Source: Candidatus Chloroploca sp. Khr17 (lineage in GTDB: Bacteria > Chloroflexota > Chloroflexia > Chloroflexales > Chloroflexaceae). From it: a stretch of 64,000 nt of DNA. A program made the translations under genes and the position numbers. Within the stretch, counting starts at the first letter, position 1. Each line of letters opens with the position of its first letter. Of the stretch, positions 8,711-17,053 are shown one piece after another. The stretch spans positions 1-64,000 of the forward strand of contig NZ_RYFF01000031.1 in the NCBI RefSeq assembly GCF_004138165.1. The letters are read 5' to 3'. A model generated the notes under the pieces. It saw nothing but the letters and a program-made list of their open reading frames with translations. It did not search any database and was not told where the DNA came from.

Positions 8711-8767
8711 ATTGCACCTCAGGCAACAACAGCCAGCTATGCTGGCTGTTGTTGCCTGAGGTGCAAT
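8711..8767. terminator. Perfect 27-bp hairpin with TAT triloop
   Basis: The left arm at 8711-8737 and right arm at 8741-8767 are exact reverse complements, with a three-base TAT loop. It lies 22 bases past the stop of the small minus-strand gene ending at 8789 and just upstream of the EamA gene. The position fits a transcript end or 3' stabiliser. No T-run follows on the minus strand. Confidence 0.65.
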
Positions 8768-8788
8768 TAAGTTAAATCTTGGGGTAGC

Positions 8789-9004
8789 CTACAAGGAGCG
8801 ACGTTGACCGTTATGTGCGCTGCGATGAGGTGTATACGCGAGTTCCTGCTCTTCACGCTCGTCTAATGACATGCGATCGGTGGTGGGTGTCTGGCTCTCG
8901 AGGGTTTCGTACGCTTCCCAGAGTTCAAGAACCAGGCTATCGGGTAGCTTCCAGCCTCGCCGCAGGTGGCTAAGAATACGCTCGCGCTGACTGGCGGTGA
9001 GCAT
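8789..9004 (-). CDS. Small hypothetical protein (71 aa)
   Basis: I do not recognise the family. The protein is charged and soluble (MLTASQRERILSHLRRGWKL at the start, then an acidic stretch DEREEQEL), with no membrane span or metal motif. It is accepted as real because an AGGAGG site lies a few bases upstream of its ATG and a strong hairpin follows it. The first 40 residues look helical. Confidence 0.6.
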   Translation of the reverse strand: MLTASQRERILSHLRRGWKLPDSLVLELWEAYETLESQTPTTDRMSLDEREEQELAYTPHRSAHNGQRRSL

Positions 9005-9124
9005 GGCGATGTACCTCCTCGTGTTCGTCGCAGCAACAGGCGACTGGCACGTTATACTTGCATGGTAAAAGCAACCTTGTTTAACGCAGTGCGCTATTTT
9101 GTCCCTACAGGAATAGTGTAGCTT

Positions 9125-9174
9125 AAGGAGTTACAAGGAGTTACAAGGGATTACCAGGAGTTACCAGGAGTTAC
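9125..9174. repeat. Five tandem copies of a 10-bp repeat
   Basis: Five contiguous ten-base units of the form AAGGAGTTAC or CAGGAGTTAC, one with a GGGATT variant, run from 9125 to 9174. They overlap the very end of the reading frame that finishes at 9161. Each unit contains an AGGAG core. Confidence 0.85.
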
Positions 9175-9882
9175 ATTTCACCGAGCAGCCCTGAGCCTGC
9201 CAGCAATTGCGGGCAAACCTCAGGGCTGCTCGGTGAAAACTGCGCTGGCCACCGGCGCATAACAAAGGGAAGGTAGACGCGACTGGAGGGTTCGGCGAGG
9301 TTGGAGGTGCAACAGGAAGGAGGGTAGGCGGAGTAGTCGTGGCACGCGATCCCATTGGATCGGTGAAGAGCACACGGGTTGTGAGTTTGAAGGTAAGCTG
9401 GTTAGAGGCGTGATTATCCTGCATATTTGTGCGGAGGCGGTAGGTTGCGCTGACAAGAACCGAGCTATTGGCAGGGAGGGTACCGCCCTGGCCGAGGCTA
9501 GCAACTAACTGGTCATCTGAGCGCTCTTGCAAAACGCCGCTCCCCTGGTGGAGACAACCTGGATCGGGATGGGATAACGATTCGCATCGCCCCCATCCTG
9601 AAAGAGCGTGACATACTCAACGGCTTCGGTCAACTGATTCTTCGAGCCACTGATACGGAGATCGGCATAGGAACGAGTTTTGCCATTGATACGATTTTCG
9701 CTACCCGACATCTCGATGATATTGTCGCCGCGCTGGTTGGCAGCCCAAAGGGCATAGCCATCGGTACAGCGTGGAGCATTGGCTTGGACAGGCATTGGTG
9801 ATGGCAAGGTAAGGCTGAGAACGAACAAGGTCATGAAGGCGACAAGAACGGGACGAAGAAAGTGGTTTTGTTGGTTACGCAT
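9161..9882 (-). pseudogene. Secreted protein split by a frameshift
   Basis: Two overlapping minus-strand frames appear to be one gene. The first part (9882-9505) starts with a clear signal peptide (VLVAFMTLFVLSLTLPSPMP, then VQA) and a mature region with SGSENRINGK and SGSKNQLTEAVEYV. It ends early after a GGGG run near 9547-9551. The second part (9532-9161) continues in the other frame with SVLVSATYRLRTNMQDNHAS and LTFKLTTRVLFTDP, which reads as a natural continuation. One extra G in the run would join them. The end of the second frame runs into a hairpin and tandem repeats, so the native C-terminus may be lost. The family is unknown; the beta-rich second half is loosely camelysin/TasA-like. 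Confidence 0.55.
9177..9238. repeat. Long inverted repeat overlapping a gene end
   Basis: The arm starting TTTCACCGAGCAGCCCTGAG at about 9177 pairs with CTCAGGGCTGCTCGGTGAAA ending at about 9238, leaving an internal loop of roughly 23 bases. It overlaps the 3' end of the frameshifted secreted-protein gene and adjoins the 10-bp tandem repeats. Confidence 0.75.
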
Positions 9883-10029
9883 ATGATTGCTTTAAGCATT
9901 TAGAATCGCGGTGACGCTTCCAATGAACAGAGCAGGTTCAGGCAGGAAAAATAGAGCGCAGGGGCGACAATGAGCCGCCTTTGCCTCCAGATCGGCGTCG
10001 CTGATGAATATTCAATCTTACATCGGGTC

Positions 10030-10083
10030 TATGGGAGTGCCGACTTCAGTCGGCTGAGCCGCAAGCCGACTGAAGTCGGCACT
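10030..10083. repeat. GCCGACTTCAGTCGGC-type palindromic repeat
   Basis: GAGTGCCGACTTCAGTCGGC is followed after a short spacer by GCCGACTGAAGTCGGCACT, giving nested palindromes. Variants with CTTTAGCCGGCTAAAG occur near 17855-17890 and 48842-48930. It occupies the spacer upstream of purK. Confidence 0.75.
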
Positions 10084-10152
10084 ACATGATTTCATTCTTG
10101 CAAAGGATTGGGTTCAGCGCTCAATTTGCACCGAGCGGCATGTACCGGTATC

Positions 10153-11292
10153 ATGGCCGACATGATGCGCATTGGAATTTTTGGGGGCGGGCAACTCGCC
10201 CGGATGCTAACACAGGCAGCGATTACGCTGGGGCTCGAGACGGTCATTTTCGAGCGCTTCGCCGACAGCCCGGCCGGGCGCCTTACGCGGCGCGAGGTGG
10301 TGGGAGCGTGGGATGAGGCCGAGGCGTTGGCTCGCTTTGCCGAGCAGTGCGATCTGGTGACGCTAGAGAACGAGTTTGTTGACGCGACGATTCTTGCCAC
10401 GCTGGAAGACCGAGGTTTGCCGGTTTTTCCCACCGCAGCGACCGTTGCCGTAGTGCAAGACAAACTGACGCAGAAAGAGCGGATTGCGTCGGCGGGGCTC
10501 AGTGTGCCTGCTTTTCAGGGGGTAGGATCACCCGACGAAGTGTTGCAGGCCGGCAAGATCCTGGGGTGGCCAATGGTCTTGAAAGCGCGGCGGAATGGCT
10601 ATGATGGTTATGGCAACGCAACCCTGCGCACCGCCGAAGATGTCGGGCCAGCGTGGGAACGGCTGAGCAAAGGCGGGAACGCCTTGCTCGTCGAGGCGTG
10701 GGTGCCGTTTGTGCGGGAGCTGGCCGTGATGGTGGTGCGTGGGCGTACGGGGGAGACAAAGGCGTACCCAGTTGTCGAGACGGTGCAACGTGATCATATC
10801 TGCCATGTGGTGCGTGTGCCTGCACCGCTTAGCCCAACCGAAGCGGATGCAGCGACGGAACTGGCCGTGAATGCGGTACGTGCGGTTGATGGAATAGGCA
10901 TTTTTGGCGTCGAACTCTTTGCGTTGCCTAATGGTCAGATGCAATACAATGAGATGGCGCCACGACCACACAATTCGGGGCATTATACGATCGAGGCATG
11001 TGTTTGTTCACAGTTTGAGAATCATATACGGGCGGTACTTGGGTGGCCGCTAGGCGATGTGCGCCTCCGTGAGCCAGCGGCAGTGATGATCAACCTGCTT
11101 GGTCAACGGAATGGAACAGTTAAACCTGAAGCACTTGAAGCGGCGCTGGCGATCCCAGGGGCGCATGTGCATCTCTATGGCAAACGTGAGGCGCGGATCG
11201 GGCGCAAGATGGGCCACGTCACGGCATATGGGGCAACGCTGGCTGAAGCAGAGGCCCGTGCACGACAGGCCGCAGATCTGGTGGCAATCTAA
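10153..11292 (+). CDS. purK: 5-(carboxyamino)imidazole ribonucleotide synthase
   Basis: About 379 residues, ATP-grasp enzyme of purine synthesis that carboxylates AIR to N5-CAIR. Visible features are the N-terminal Rossmann-like start [18 protein letters not shown], the ATP-grasp segment [18 protein letters not shown] and the C-terminal motif [19 protein letters not shown]. The start is uncertain: ATG codons at 10153, 10162 and 10165 are all possible and none has a strong ribosome binding site. It overlaps purE by one base at TAATG, so the two are translationally coupled. Confidence 0.93.
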   Translation: MADMMRIGIFGGGQLARMLTQAAITLGLETVIFERFADSPAGRLTRREVVGAWDEAEALARFAEQCDLVTLENEFVDATILATLEDRGLPVFPTAATVAVVQDKLTQKERIASAGLSVPAFQGVGSPDEVLQAGKILGWPMVLKARRNGYDGYGNATLRTAEDVGPAWERLSKGGNALLVEAWVPFVRELAVMVVRGRTGETKAYPVVETVQRDHICHVVRVPAPLSPTEADAATELAVNAVRAVDGIGIFGVELFALPNGQMQYNEMAPRPHNSGHYTIEACVCSQFENHIRAVLGWPLGDVRLREPAAVMINLLGQRNGTVKPEALEAALAIPGAHVHLYGKREARIGRKMGHVTAYGATLAEAEARARQAADLVAI

Positions 11293-11780
11293 TGACAAAC
11301 CTGGTTGGCATTGTAATGGGAAGCGATAGCGACCTGCCGACGATGCAGGCTGCCATTGACATTTGTGCCGAATTTGGGGTAGCGACCGAAGTGCGCATCC
11401 TATCGGCCCACCGCACACCTCGTGATATGCTTGAGTATGGCGTGACCGCACACGAGCGAGGCGTGCGGGTGATTATTGCGGGTGCCGGCGGTGCTGCTCA
11501 CTTGCCAGGCATGCTCGCTGCTTGCACGCCCCTGCCTGTGATTGGTGTACCTGTGCAAACGAAAGCACTCAGCGGGCTCGACTCGCTGCTCTCGATTGTG
11601 CAAATGCCAGCCGGTGTACCGGTAGCGACGGTTGCCATTGGTGGCGGACAGAATGCAGGCTTGCTGGCCGTACAAATACTTGCAACAAGCGATCCAGCTT
11701 TGATGACACGGATGAGTGCATACAAAGAAGCGCTCGCCGCAACTTCCCGTGCAAAAAATGAGCGCCTGGAGCAAGGGTAG
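11292..11780 (+). CDS. purE: N5-CAIR mutase, class I
   Basis: 162 residues, complete. PurE moves the carboxyl group of N5-CAIR to give CAIR. The active-site signature [16 protein letters not shown] and the conserved [12 protein letters not shown] and [12 protein letters not shown] segments are present. Its ATG overlaps the purK stop codon, so it should be made in step with PurK. Confidence 0.95.
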   Translation: MTNLVGIVMGSDSDLPTMQAAIDICAEFGVATEVRILSAHRTPRDMLEYGVTAHERGVRVIIAGAGGAAHLPGMLAACTPLPVIGVPVQTKALSGLDSLLSIVQMPAGVPVATVAIGGGQNAGLLAVQILATSDPALMTRMSAYKEALAATSRAKNERLEQG

Positions 11781-11806
11781 GGTTCACTCTTTCTAAAGAA
11801 GGGCTT

Positions 11807-12826
11807 ATGCGTAACTTACTTGTGACCGGAGGGGCAGGCTTTATCGGGTCGAATTTTGTTCACTATATGCTAGAAAAGTATAGTGACTATCGGATCATTG
11901 TTTTTGATAAACTCACCTATGCCGGACGGCTAGAAAACCTGGCACGGGCTGAAGCATTTGGCTCACGGTACGCTTTTGTACAGGGTGATATTTGCGATCT
12001 GGCAGCGGTACGTCAGGTGGTGCAGCAGCATGCGATCGACACGATCATCAATTTTGCGGCTGAGACCCATGTTGATCGCTCGATCATGACCCCGGATGCC
12101 GTCATTGCCACGAACGTAAATGGAACGTGGGCGCTGCTGGAAGTAGCGCGTGAGCAGCAACTTGAGCGGTTTCACCAGATCAGTACCGACGAAGTCTATG
12201 GGGCCATCCCGGTACCACAACGGTCGAAAGAGGGTGATCCACTCGAACCGCGGAGTCCCTATTCAGCGAGCAAAGCCGGAGCTGAGCATCTGGTCTATGC
12301 CTATTTCGTAACATACGGCTTGGCGGTCACGACGACCCGCGGCTCGAATAACATCGGCCCGTTCCACTACCCCGAGAAAGCGGTGCCGCTCTTTACCACC
12401 AATGCGCTTGACAACCTGCCGCTGCCGATTTACGGCGACGGCCTGCAGGTACGCGACTATCAGTATGTGTTTGATCATTGCGAAGGCATTGATTTGGTGC
12501 TACACAAAGGTGAACTGGGCGAATTCTACAATGTTGGTACCGAAGTCGAGACGTCGAACATCGCGATGGCCCACAAGATCCTCGCGATGCTGGGCAAACC
12601 AAACAGCCTGATTACCCACGTGACCGACCGGGCAGGGCATGATCGACGTTATGCGCTCGATTGCAGCAAACTGCGTGCCCTGGGTTGGCAATCGCGCCAC
12701 ACCTTTGATGAGGCCCTTGAATTGACCGTGCGCTGGTATGTCGAGAACGAAGCCTGGTGGCGACCGATCAAATCTGGGGAATACCTGGAATACTATCGCA
12801 AGCAGTACGATGAACGCCAGGGATAG
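11807..12826 (+). CDS. rfbB: dTDP-glucose 4,6-dehydratase family protein
   Basis: 339-residue extended short-chain dehydrogenase. The NAD site TGGAGFIGSNFVHYM is at the N-terminus, the catalytic TDEVYG is near residue 127, and YSASKAGAEHLV supplies the Tyr-X3-Lys pair. This matches dTDP-D-glucose 4,6-dehydratase, the entry step to deoxysugars. No rfbA, rfbC or rfbD lies beside it, so the exact nucleotide sugar is not proven. A GAAGGG site precedes the ATG, and a strong hairpin follows the stop. Confidence 0.85.
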   Translation: MRNLLVTGGAGFIGSNFVHYMLEKYSDYRIIVFDKLTYAGRLENLARAEAFGSRYAFVQGDICDLAAVRQVVQQHAIDTIINFAAETHVDRSIMTPDAVIATNVNGTWALLEVAREQQLERFHQISTDEVYGAIPVPQRSKEGDPLEPRSPYSASKAGAEHLVYAYFVTYGLAVTTTRGSNNIGPFHYPEKAVPLFTTNALDNLPLPIYGDGLQVRDYQYVFDHCEGIDLVLHKGELGEFYNVGTEVETSNIAMAHKILAMLGKPNSLITHVTDRAGHDRRYALDCSKLRALGWQSRHTFDEALELTVRWYVENEAWWRPIKSGEYLEYYRKQYDERQG

Positions 12827-12829
12827 AGC

Positions 12830-12931
12830 TATAGCAACCCTAAATCATTTATAAATGGGTTGTATGCTTGCTCGCGGCGTAGCCGCGAGCAAGCATACAA
12901 CCGCTTTTACAAACCCGTTAGGGTTGCTATA
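12830..12931. repeat. Nested inverted repeat with 21-bp core hairpin
   Basis: The outer arms TATAGCAACCCTAA (12830-12843) and TTAGGGTTGCTATA (12918-12931) flank a perfect 21-bp hairpin (12858-12878 with 12882-12902, loop GTA). A diverged copy in opposite orientation lies at about 16257-16337, so this is a mobile or propagated element as well as a likely terminator for the dehydratase gene. Confidence 0.8.
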
Positions 12932-12935
12932 TGTG

Positions 12936-12972
12936 TGCCTACCCCTGCCAGCAATGCTGGCAGGGATAGGCA
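12936..12972. terminator. 17-bp hairpin with AAT triloop
   Basis: The arms 12936-12952 and 12956-12972 match at 16 of 17 positions around the core CTGCCAGC-AAT-GCTGGCAG. There is no T-run on either side. It sits between the nested repeat and the BTAD promoter. Confidence 0.55.
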
Positions 12973-13009
12973 GAATGTAAGGGTCATCAAGGGTTTAACC
13001 AGTTTGTAA

Positions 13010-13039
13010 TTGACTTTCTTTTGGATCAACTGCTATACT
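13010..13039 (+). promoter_or_regulatory. Sigma-70 type promoter for the BTAD gene
   Basis: TTGACT at 13010-13015 and TATACT at 13034-13039 are separated by 18 bases. The gene start is about 115 bases further on, leaving a sizeable untranslated leader. Confidence 0.6.
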
Positions 13040-13152
13040 GATCGCGTCGCACCCCCTCAATCTGCTTCTGGCTCCTCCGAAGGGTGACATCCACTTCGCT
13101 TTCTGATGCGGCAAAAGGCATTTCCAGCTTCTAGCCTCAGTGAGGAGGTGGC

Positions 13153-14079
13153 ATGAGCAACATTGCTGTGCAGCTCTTTGGCCGTTTGCATGTGCGTTAC
13201 GACAATATTGAAGTAACGGGCCTAGAGGTGCGCAAGGTACAGGAATTGCTGTGTTACTTGCTGATCCATCGCCGACGATCCCATGCACGCGAAGGGTTAG
13301 CGAGTATTCTCTGGAGCAATACGAGCACCGCGCAATCACGGGCAAATTTGCGGCGCACGCTCTGGCAATTGCAACATCTGCCGGCAGAGCCAATCGCTGC
13401 CGAGCTTTTGGCGATCGAGGCTGACTGGATTCAGATCAAACCTGATCTTCCACTCTGGCTGGATGTTGCTGAGATCGAGGCTATCTTTGAGCAAACGAAG
13501 GGGCAGCCTGGCGAAACATTGAGTCACGCAAGGGCAAGCGCGGCCGCGCAGGCTGTGGATCTCTATCGAGGGGATCTCTTTGACGGCTGTTACCAGGATT
13601 GGTGCCTAGTCGAGCGTGAGCGGCTGCAACAGATGTATCTAGCGCTGCTCGATAAACTGATGGGTTACTGTGAGGCCCACGGTGAATACGAGCGGGGGCT
13701 AGCATATGGCGCAGCTTTTCAGCAGTACGACAACGTAAACGAGCAGTGCTATCGGCGGATGATGCGCCTATACTGGCGTGCCGGTGATCGGAGCGGCGCG
13801 TTGCGCCAGTACGAGCGGTGCGCCACGATGCTAGCCGAAGAGTTCGAGACTACCCCAGGCCCCCTGATGCAAGCTCTGGTTGGGCGTCTGAAAGCCAACC
13901 ATCCCGTTGACGAGTTAGCACACGCAACCGATCACGCCCATGCTGGCGAGCAAATCAGTCTCAGTGAACTCGCGCTGCACTTACGGCAGCTCCAGGTGTC
14001 CGTGGATCGTCACGGGCAGGCGGTACGTCATGCGTTGCACATGGTTGAACAGGCCTTGCGGCGTGGGCGATCGTCGTAA
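13153..14079 (+). CDS. BTAD-domain transcriptional regulator
   Basis: 308 residues. The N-terminal part (VQLFGRLHVRYDNIEVTGLE, then a basic region and QSRANLRRTLWQL) is the winged-helix domain seen in SARP/AfsR-type activators. Residues about 120-260 form the TPR-like BTAD domain (YRGDLFDGCYQDWCLVERER; YERGLAYGAAFQQYDNVNEQ). There is no ATPase or signalling domain. A GGAGGTGG site precedes the ATG, and a good promoter lies upstream. The target genes are unknown; it converges with the fluoride-channel operon. Confidence 0.8.
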   Translation: MSNIAVQLFGRLHVRYDNIEVTGLEVRKVQELLCYLLIHRRRSHAREGLASILWSNTSTAQSRANLRRTLWQLQHLPAEPIAAELLAIEADWIQIKPDLPLWLDVAEIEAIFEQTKGQPGETLSHARASAAAQAVDLYRGDLFDGCYQDWCLVERERLQQMYLALLDKLMGYCEAHGEYERGLAYGAAFQQYDNVNEQCYRRMMRLYWRAGDRSGALRQYERCATMLAEEFETTPGPLMQALVGRLKANHPVDELAHATDHAHAGEQISLSELALHLRQLQVSVDRHGQAVRHALHMVEQALRRGRSS

Positions 14080-14082
14080 GCA

Positions 14083-14454
14083 TCACACCCTCCCCAAAAA
14101 GATACCCAACCAGGCAAAACCGAAACCGAGGATGGGTTGGCCGCAGAGGTTGAGCATCGCGCTACGCTGGTTGCCCTGGCGCCAGAGCTGAATCGTCTCG
14201 AAGATAAAAGACGAAAAGGTGGTATAAGTGGCACAGAAGCCTACCCCGGCAAGGGCCTGAAGCGAAGTGAGCGGCCAAGCGGGATGGGTAGCAATGAGCC
14301 CGGCAAGGATACCGAGCAACAGGCTCCCGCTGAGATTGACGACAAAGGTACCTATGGGAAAGGTACTGCCGTAGCGAGCCTGGATCACACGTACCAAATG
14401 GTAGCGACTCAGCGCCCCGACGATTGCCCCCAGACTGAGTAAGAGATAGCTCAT
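14083..14454 (-). CDS. CrcB/FluC-type fluoride channel, second copy
   Basis: 123 residues with four hydrophobic helices. It carries the family signatures GALSRYHLVRVI, NLSGSLLLGIL and FCATYTTFSSFIFE; the Thr/Phe motif lines the fluoride path. Fluc proteins work as dual-topology dimers that export fluoride. The start codon overlaps the stop of the preceding fluC gene by four bases (ATGA), so the two subunits are coupled and may form a heterodimer. Confidence 0.88.
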   Translation of the reverse strand: MSYLLLSLGAIVGALSRYHLVRVIQARYGSTFPIGTFVVNLSGSLLLGILAGLIATHPAWPLTSLQALAGVGFCATYTTFSSFIFETIQLWRQGNQRSAMLNLCGQPILGFGFAWLGIFLGRV

Positions 14455-14900
14455 GAGCGAAGCCTAGCGATCACGAGACGATGGATCGCACGGGCCAAGG
14501 CGATCCCTGCAAGGACGGCCACGATGCCACCGACGAGCGAACCAAGTTGATAGGCTGCGGCAATGGGCAGCGCCCCCGCCTGGATCAGTCGTACCAACTC
14601 GACGCTCACCGAAGAGAAGGTGGTCAGGCCACCGAGAAAACCGACGGTCACCAGCACCTGCAATTCGCGGCGCACGCTGATCAATTCCAGAAAGAGCGTC
14701 TGGGCCACACCGATAAAGAAACAGCCAATCACGTTGACGAGCAGGGTTCCGAGAGGCAAGCCGACAGGCTGCAAGGACGCAACCAGACTGGTGATCGTAA
14801 AGCGTGTACTGGCCCCAAGCACCGCACCGAGCGCAATGGCAAATTCAGTGGACGGCAAAAGCATCCCTGCCGAACGAGGCCAGCTAAAAAAGGATTTCAT
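14451..14900 (-). CDS. CrcB/FluC-type fluoride channel, first copy
   Basis: 149 residues from the ATG at 14900, about 20 longer than usual at the N-terminus. Signatures GASTRFTITSLV, LLVNVIGCFFIGV and GFLGGLTTFSSVSVE identify a Fluc fluoride channel. The start was placed after the stop of the upstream DUF190/CBS gene; a later ATG at 14867 is possible. It is the middle gene of a three-gene fluoride or stress operon. Confidence 0.88.
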   Translation of the reverse strand: MKSFFSWPRSAGMLLPSTEFAIALGAVLGASTRFTITSLVASLQPVGLPLGTLLVNVIGCFFIGVAQTLFLELISVRRELQVLVTVGFLGGLTTFSSVSVELVRLIQAGALPIAAAYQLGSLVGGIVAVLAGIALARAIHRLVIARLRS

Positions 14901-14907
14901 GCGCGAA

Positions 14908-16206
14908 TCACTGCTCGGCTTCGTGCTGGCCTTGCTCAAGCGCCCGCAGCACATCGGCGCGCCCGATGATGCCAACGACGTGGCCTTGCTGGTCAATCAC
15001 CGGTAGACGCTTGATCTTGTAGCTAATCATCAACTGGATGGCCTCGGTCGTTGGCGTATCGGCGGTGACGGTAATCACCGGACTCGTCATCACATCAGCA
15101 GCCGTGCGGCCTTTGAGATCGAGTTCAAGCCCTTCGGGGCGATTGCCGCCACTCAGCAGCGTCGCCAGGCGTTGCAGCGCACTACCCGGCACAGGTCGCG
15201 TTGCCCGACGCAGAACATCCCCGTCGGTGATGATGCCAATGACCTGTTTGTTATAGTTTACGACCACAATACGGCGCTTGCGCGTAGCGAGCAACTGGTC
15301 AAGCATTTCGGCAAGTGAAGTTGTCTCGCGCACCACGGGAATCGGGGCAATCGAAAGGCTCCCTACGGTTGAAAGTTCGCCATTAGGGCGGCGCAACTGC
15401 TGTTCGGGGCGCTGACGCAGCCCTTCGGTGACCGTCTTGAGCAGATCATAGCGACTGACCATGCCAACAAGCTTGCCCGCCGCATTTACCACCGGAATGC
15501 GCTTCATATTATGTTTCGCCATCACCTCAGCGGCATGCGCAAGCGAGGTCGTCAAGGTGAGAGTGACCGGGTCGAGCGTCATCACATCGGCGGCGCGTTG
15601 GGGCTGTTGGGCAAGGGCAGCAACCTGAGCGGCACGTTCATCAAGGGGAAAGAGCTTCTGGAGGCGCAGGGGCAGCGTGGTACCACCGCGGGTCAGCAGA
15701 TCGCCATCGGTAATGATCCCGATCACGCGCAGATCATCGTCGACAACCGGCAGGGCGCGCAAGGCGCGATCAATCAAGAGGCTCACGATCTCACTGACCG
15801 GCGCATCGGGGCCAACCCAGGCAACATCACGACTCATCACATCGGCAACGGTGAGGTGACGTGGAAAGGGGCCACCCTCGCGATAGCTATGCTGGATCAC
15901 CTGGATCGGGCTGACCGCGATCAAGCCCTCAGTCACTAGTTCGCGCAAGGTTGGCAGCACCAACTCAACGCGATCGGTTCGATCAATAAAAGTAATCATC
16001 ACAGGAAGCTGGCCGGGCGCATCCACAATAAGATCAGAGCGCATCATGCCATTGACCCCATACCCACCAATGCCACGAAACACGGTGGCACCTGGGCATC
16101 CCGCCGCACGGAGTGCATCGAGAACCCACTGCGCCAGTGACTGCCCATGCCGACTATCGCCCTCGCCGATATAGATCCAGACCTGCTGCGTTGCTGCGGT
16201 ATCCAT
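14908..16206 (-). CDS. DUF190 plus four CBS domains
   Basis: 432 residues. Residues about 1-105 are a DUF190 domain (WIYIGEGDSRHGQSLAQWVL; FRGIGGYGVNG), a family often found next to crcB. The rest comprises four CBS repeats making two Bateman modules (for example TVADVMSRDVAWVGPDAPVS, AADVMTLDPVTLTLTTSLAH, AADVMTSPVITVTADTPTTE). CBS pairs commonly bind adenosine nucleotides. The ATG at 16206 has GGTGGAG upstream and is favoured over a TTG eight codons earlier. It probably modulates, or is co-regulated with, the two channels. No fluoride riboswitch is recognisable in the short leader. Confidence 0.82.
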   Translation of the reverse strand: MDTAATQQVWIYIGEGDSRHGQSLAQWVLDALRAAGCPGATVFRGIGGYGVNGMMRSDLIVDAPGQLPVMITFIDRTDRVELVLPTLRELVTEGLIAVSPIQVIQHSYREGGPFPRHLTVADVMSRDVAWVGPDAPVSEIVSLLIDRALRALPVVDDDLRVIGIITDGDLLTRGGTTLPLRLQKLFPLDERAAQVAALAQQPQRAADVMTLDPVTLTLTTSLAHAAEVMAKHNMKRIPVVNAAGKLVGMVSRYDLLKTVTEGLRQRPEQQLRRPNGELSTVGSLSIAPIPVVRETTSLAEMLDQLLATRKRRIVVVNYNKQVIGIITDGDVLRRATRPVPGSALQRLATLLSGGNRPEGLELDLKGRTAADVMTSPVITVTADTPTTEAIQLMISYKIKRLPVIDQQGHVVGIIGRADVLRALEQGQHEAEQ

Positions 16207-16256
16207 ATGTGACTCCACCTTGATCGCCAAGCATTCGTCGCTCGCCTGAATGTGCC

Positions 16257-16337
16257 GTATAGCGTAACCCTAACGGGTGTGGAAAGGTGGTTGGATGACT
16301 GCTCGCGGCTACGCCGCGAGCAGTCATCCAACTTTTT
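16257..16337. repeat. Copy of the nested-hairpin element between divergent genes
   Basis: ATAGCGTAACCCTAACGGGT followed by a perfect 20-bp hairpin (16290-16309 with 16313-16332, loop TAC) and TTTTT matches the reverse complement of the element at 12830-12931. Here it lies between the divergent DUF190/CBS and carbonic anhydrase genes, so it is not simply a gene terminator. Confidence 0.7.
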
Positions 16338-16402
16338 CACGCTTGCCAGGATACCATAGATTTTGTACAATCGAACCTAGCTATATCTATGCAAAGGCAC
16401 GT

Positions 16403-16918
16403 ATGAACGAGCAAGAACCAGTCTTACGCGACGAGTTTGACATTCACCCAACCGCCTACATTTTCCCCAACACCTTTCTTGCCGGAACCATTACCATAGG
16501 GGCTGAGAGCAGTGTCTGGCCGATGAGCGTGCTGCGCGCCGATACGGTGCCGATCACCATCGGGGCCTACTCGAATGTCCAGGATGGCTGCATCATTCAC
16601 GGCGACCCGGGCTTTCCGGCCATCATTGGTAATTGGGTGACGCTCGGGCATGGCGCGATTGTGCATGGCGCACTGATCGAGGACGAAGTCTTGATTGGCA
16701 TCGGGGCGGTGGTTTTGAATGGGGCGCGCATCGGGCGCGGCTCGATGATCGGGGCACGCGCACTCGTAACTGAGGGCATGGAGGTTCCGCCCGGTTCGCT
16801 GGTGCTCGGTATTCCAGGGCGCATCCGCCCCCTCAGCCCCGAGCAGGCGGTACGCATTCGTACGCCTGCCGAGCATTATGTGGCACGCAAAGAGTTATAT
16901 CGGCGTCGCATGACGTGA
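16403..16918 (+). CDS. Gamma-class carbonic anhydrase family protein
   Basis: 171 residues of left-handed beta-helix hexapeptide repeats. The metal ligand region is visible as QDGCIIHGDPGFP and LGHGAIVHGALI, with the usual three His. The family (YrdA/CaiE/PaaY type) includes gamma carbonic anhydrases and uncharacterised homologues. The ATG at 16403 follows AAAGG at five bases; longer in-frame readings enter the repeat element. Carbonic anhydrase activity is plausible, not proven. Confidence 0.85.
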   Translation: MNEQEPVLRDEFDIHPTAYIFPNTFLAGTITIGAESSVWPMSVLRADTVPITIGAYSNVQDGCIIHGDPGFPAIIGNWVTLGHGAIVHGALIEDEVLIGIGAVVLNGARIGRGSMIGARALVTEGMEVPPGSLVLGIPGRIRPLSPEQAVRIRTPAEHYVARKELYRRRMT

Positions 16919-17053
16919 GGCCATTTCAGATTGGAGATTTTGGATTGCCGATTGCCGCGCATGGTGTTCCAACACGCTCGGGCAGCAAGACCTAATGCGG
17001 ATTGCGCAATTGCAACTGGTATAAGACCGCAAGGCGTCCAACTTTTTGCCTGA

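Larger units (their letters stand above)
12827..13152. other. Gene-free spacer with hairpins and a promoter
   Basis: This 326-base gap contains nested inverted repeats at 12830-12931, a second hairpin at 12936-12972 and a sigma-70 type promoter at 13010-13039 reading into the BTAD gene. Nothing coding was seen. Confidence 0.75.

Noticed and set aside
16207..16260. Possible fluoride riboswitch upstream of the DUF190/CBS gene
   Set aside because: The short leader lacks the conserved fluoride-aptamer segments when read on the coding strand; a covariance search would settle it.
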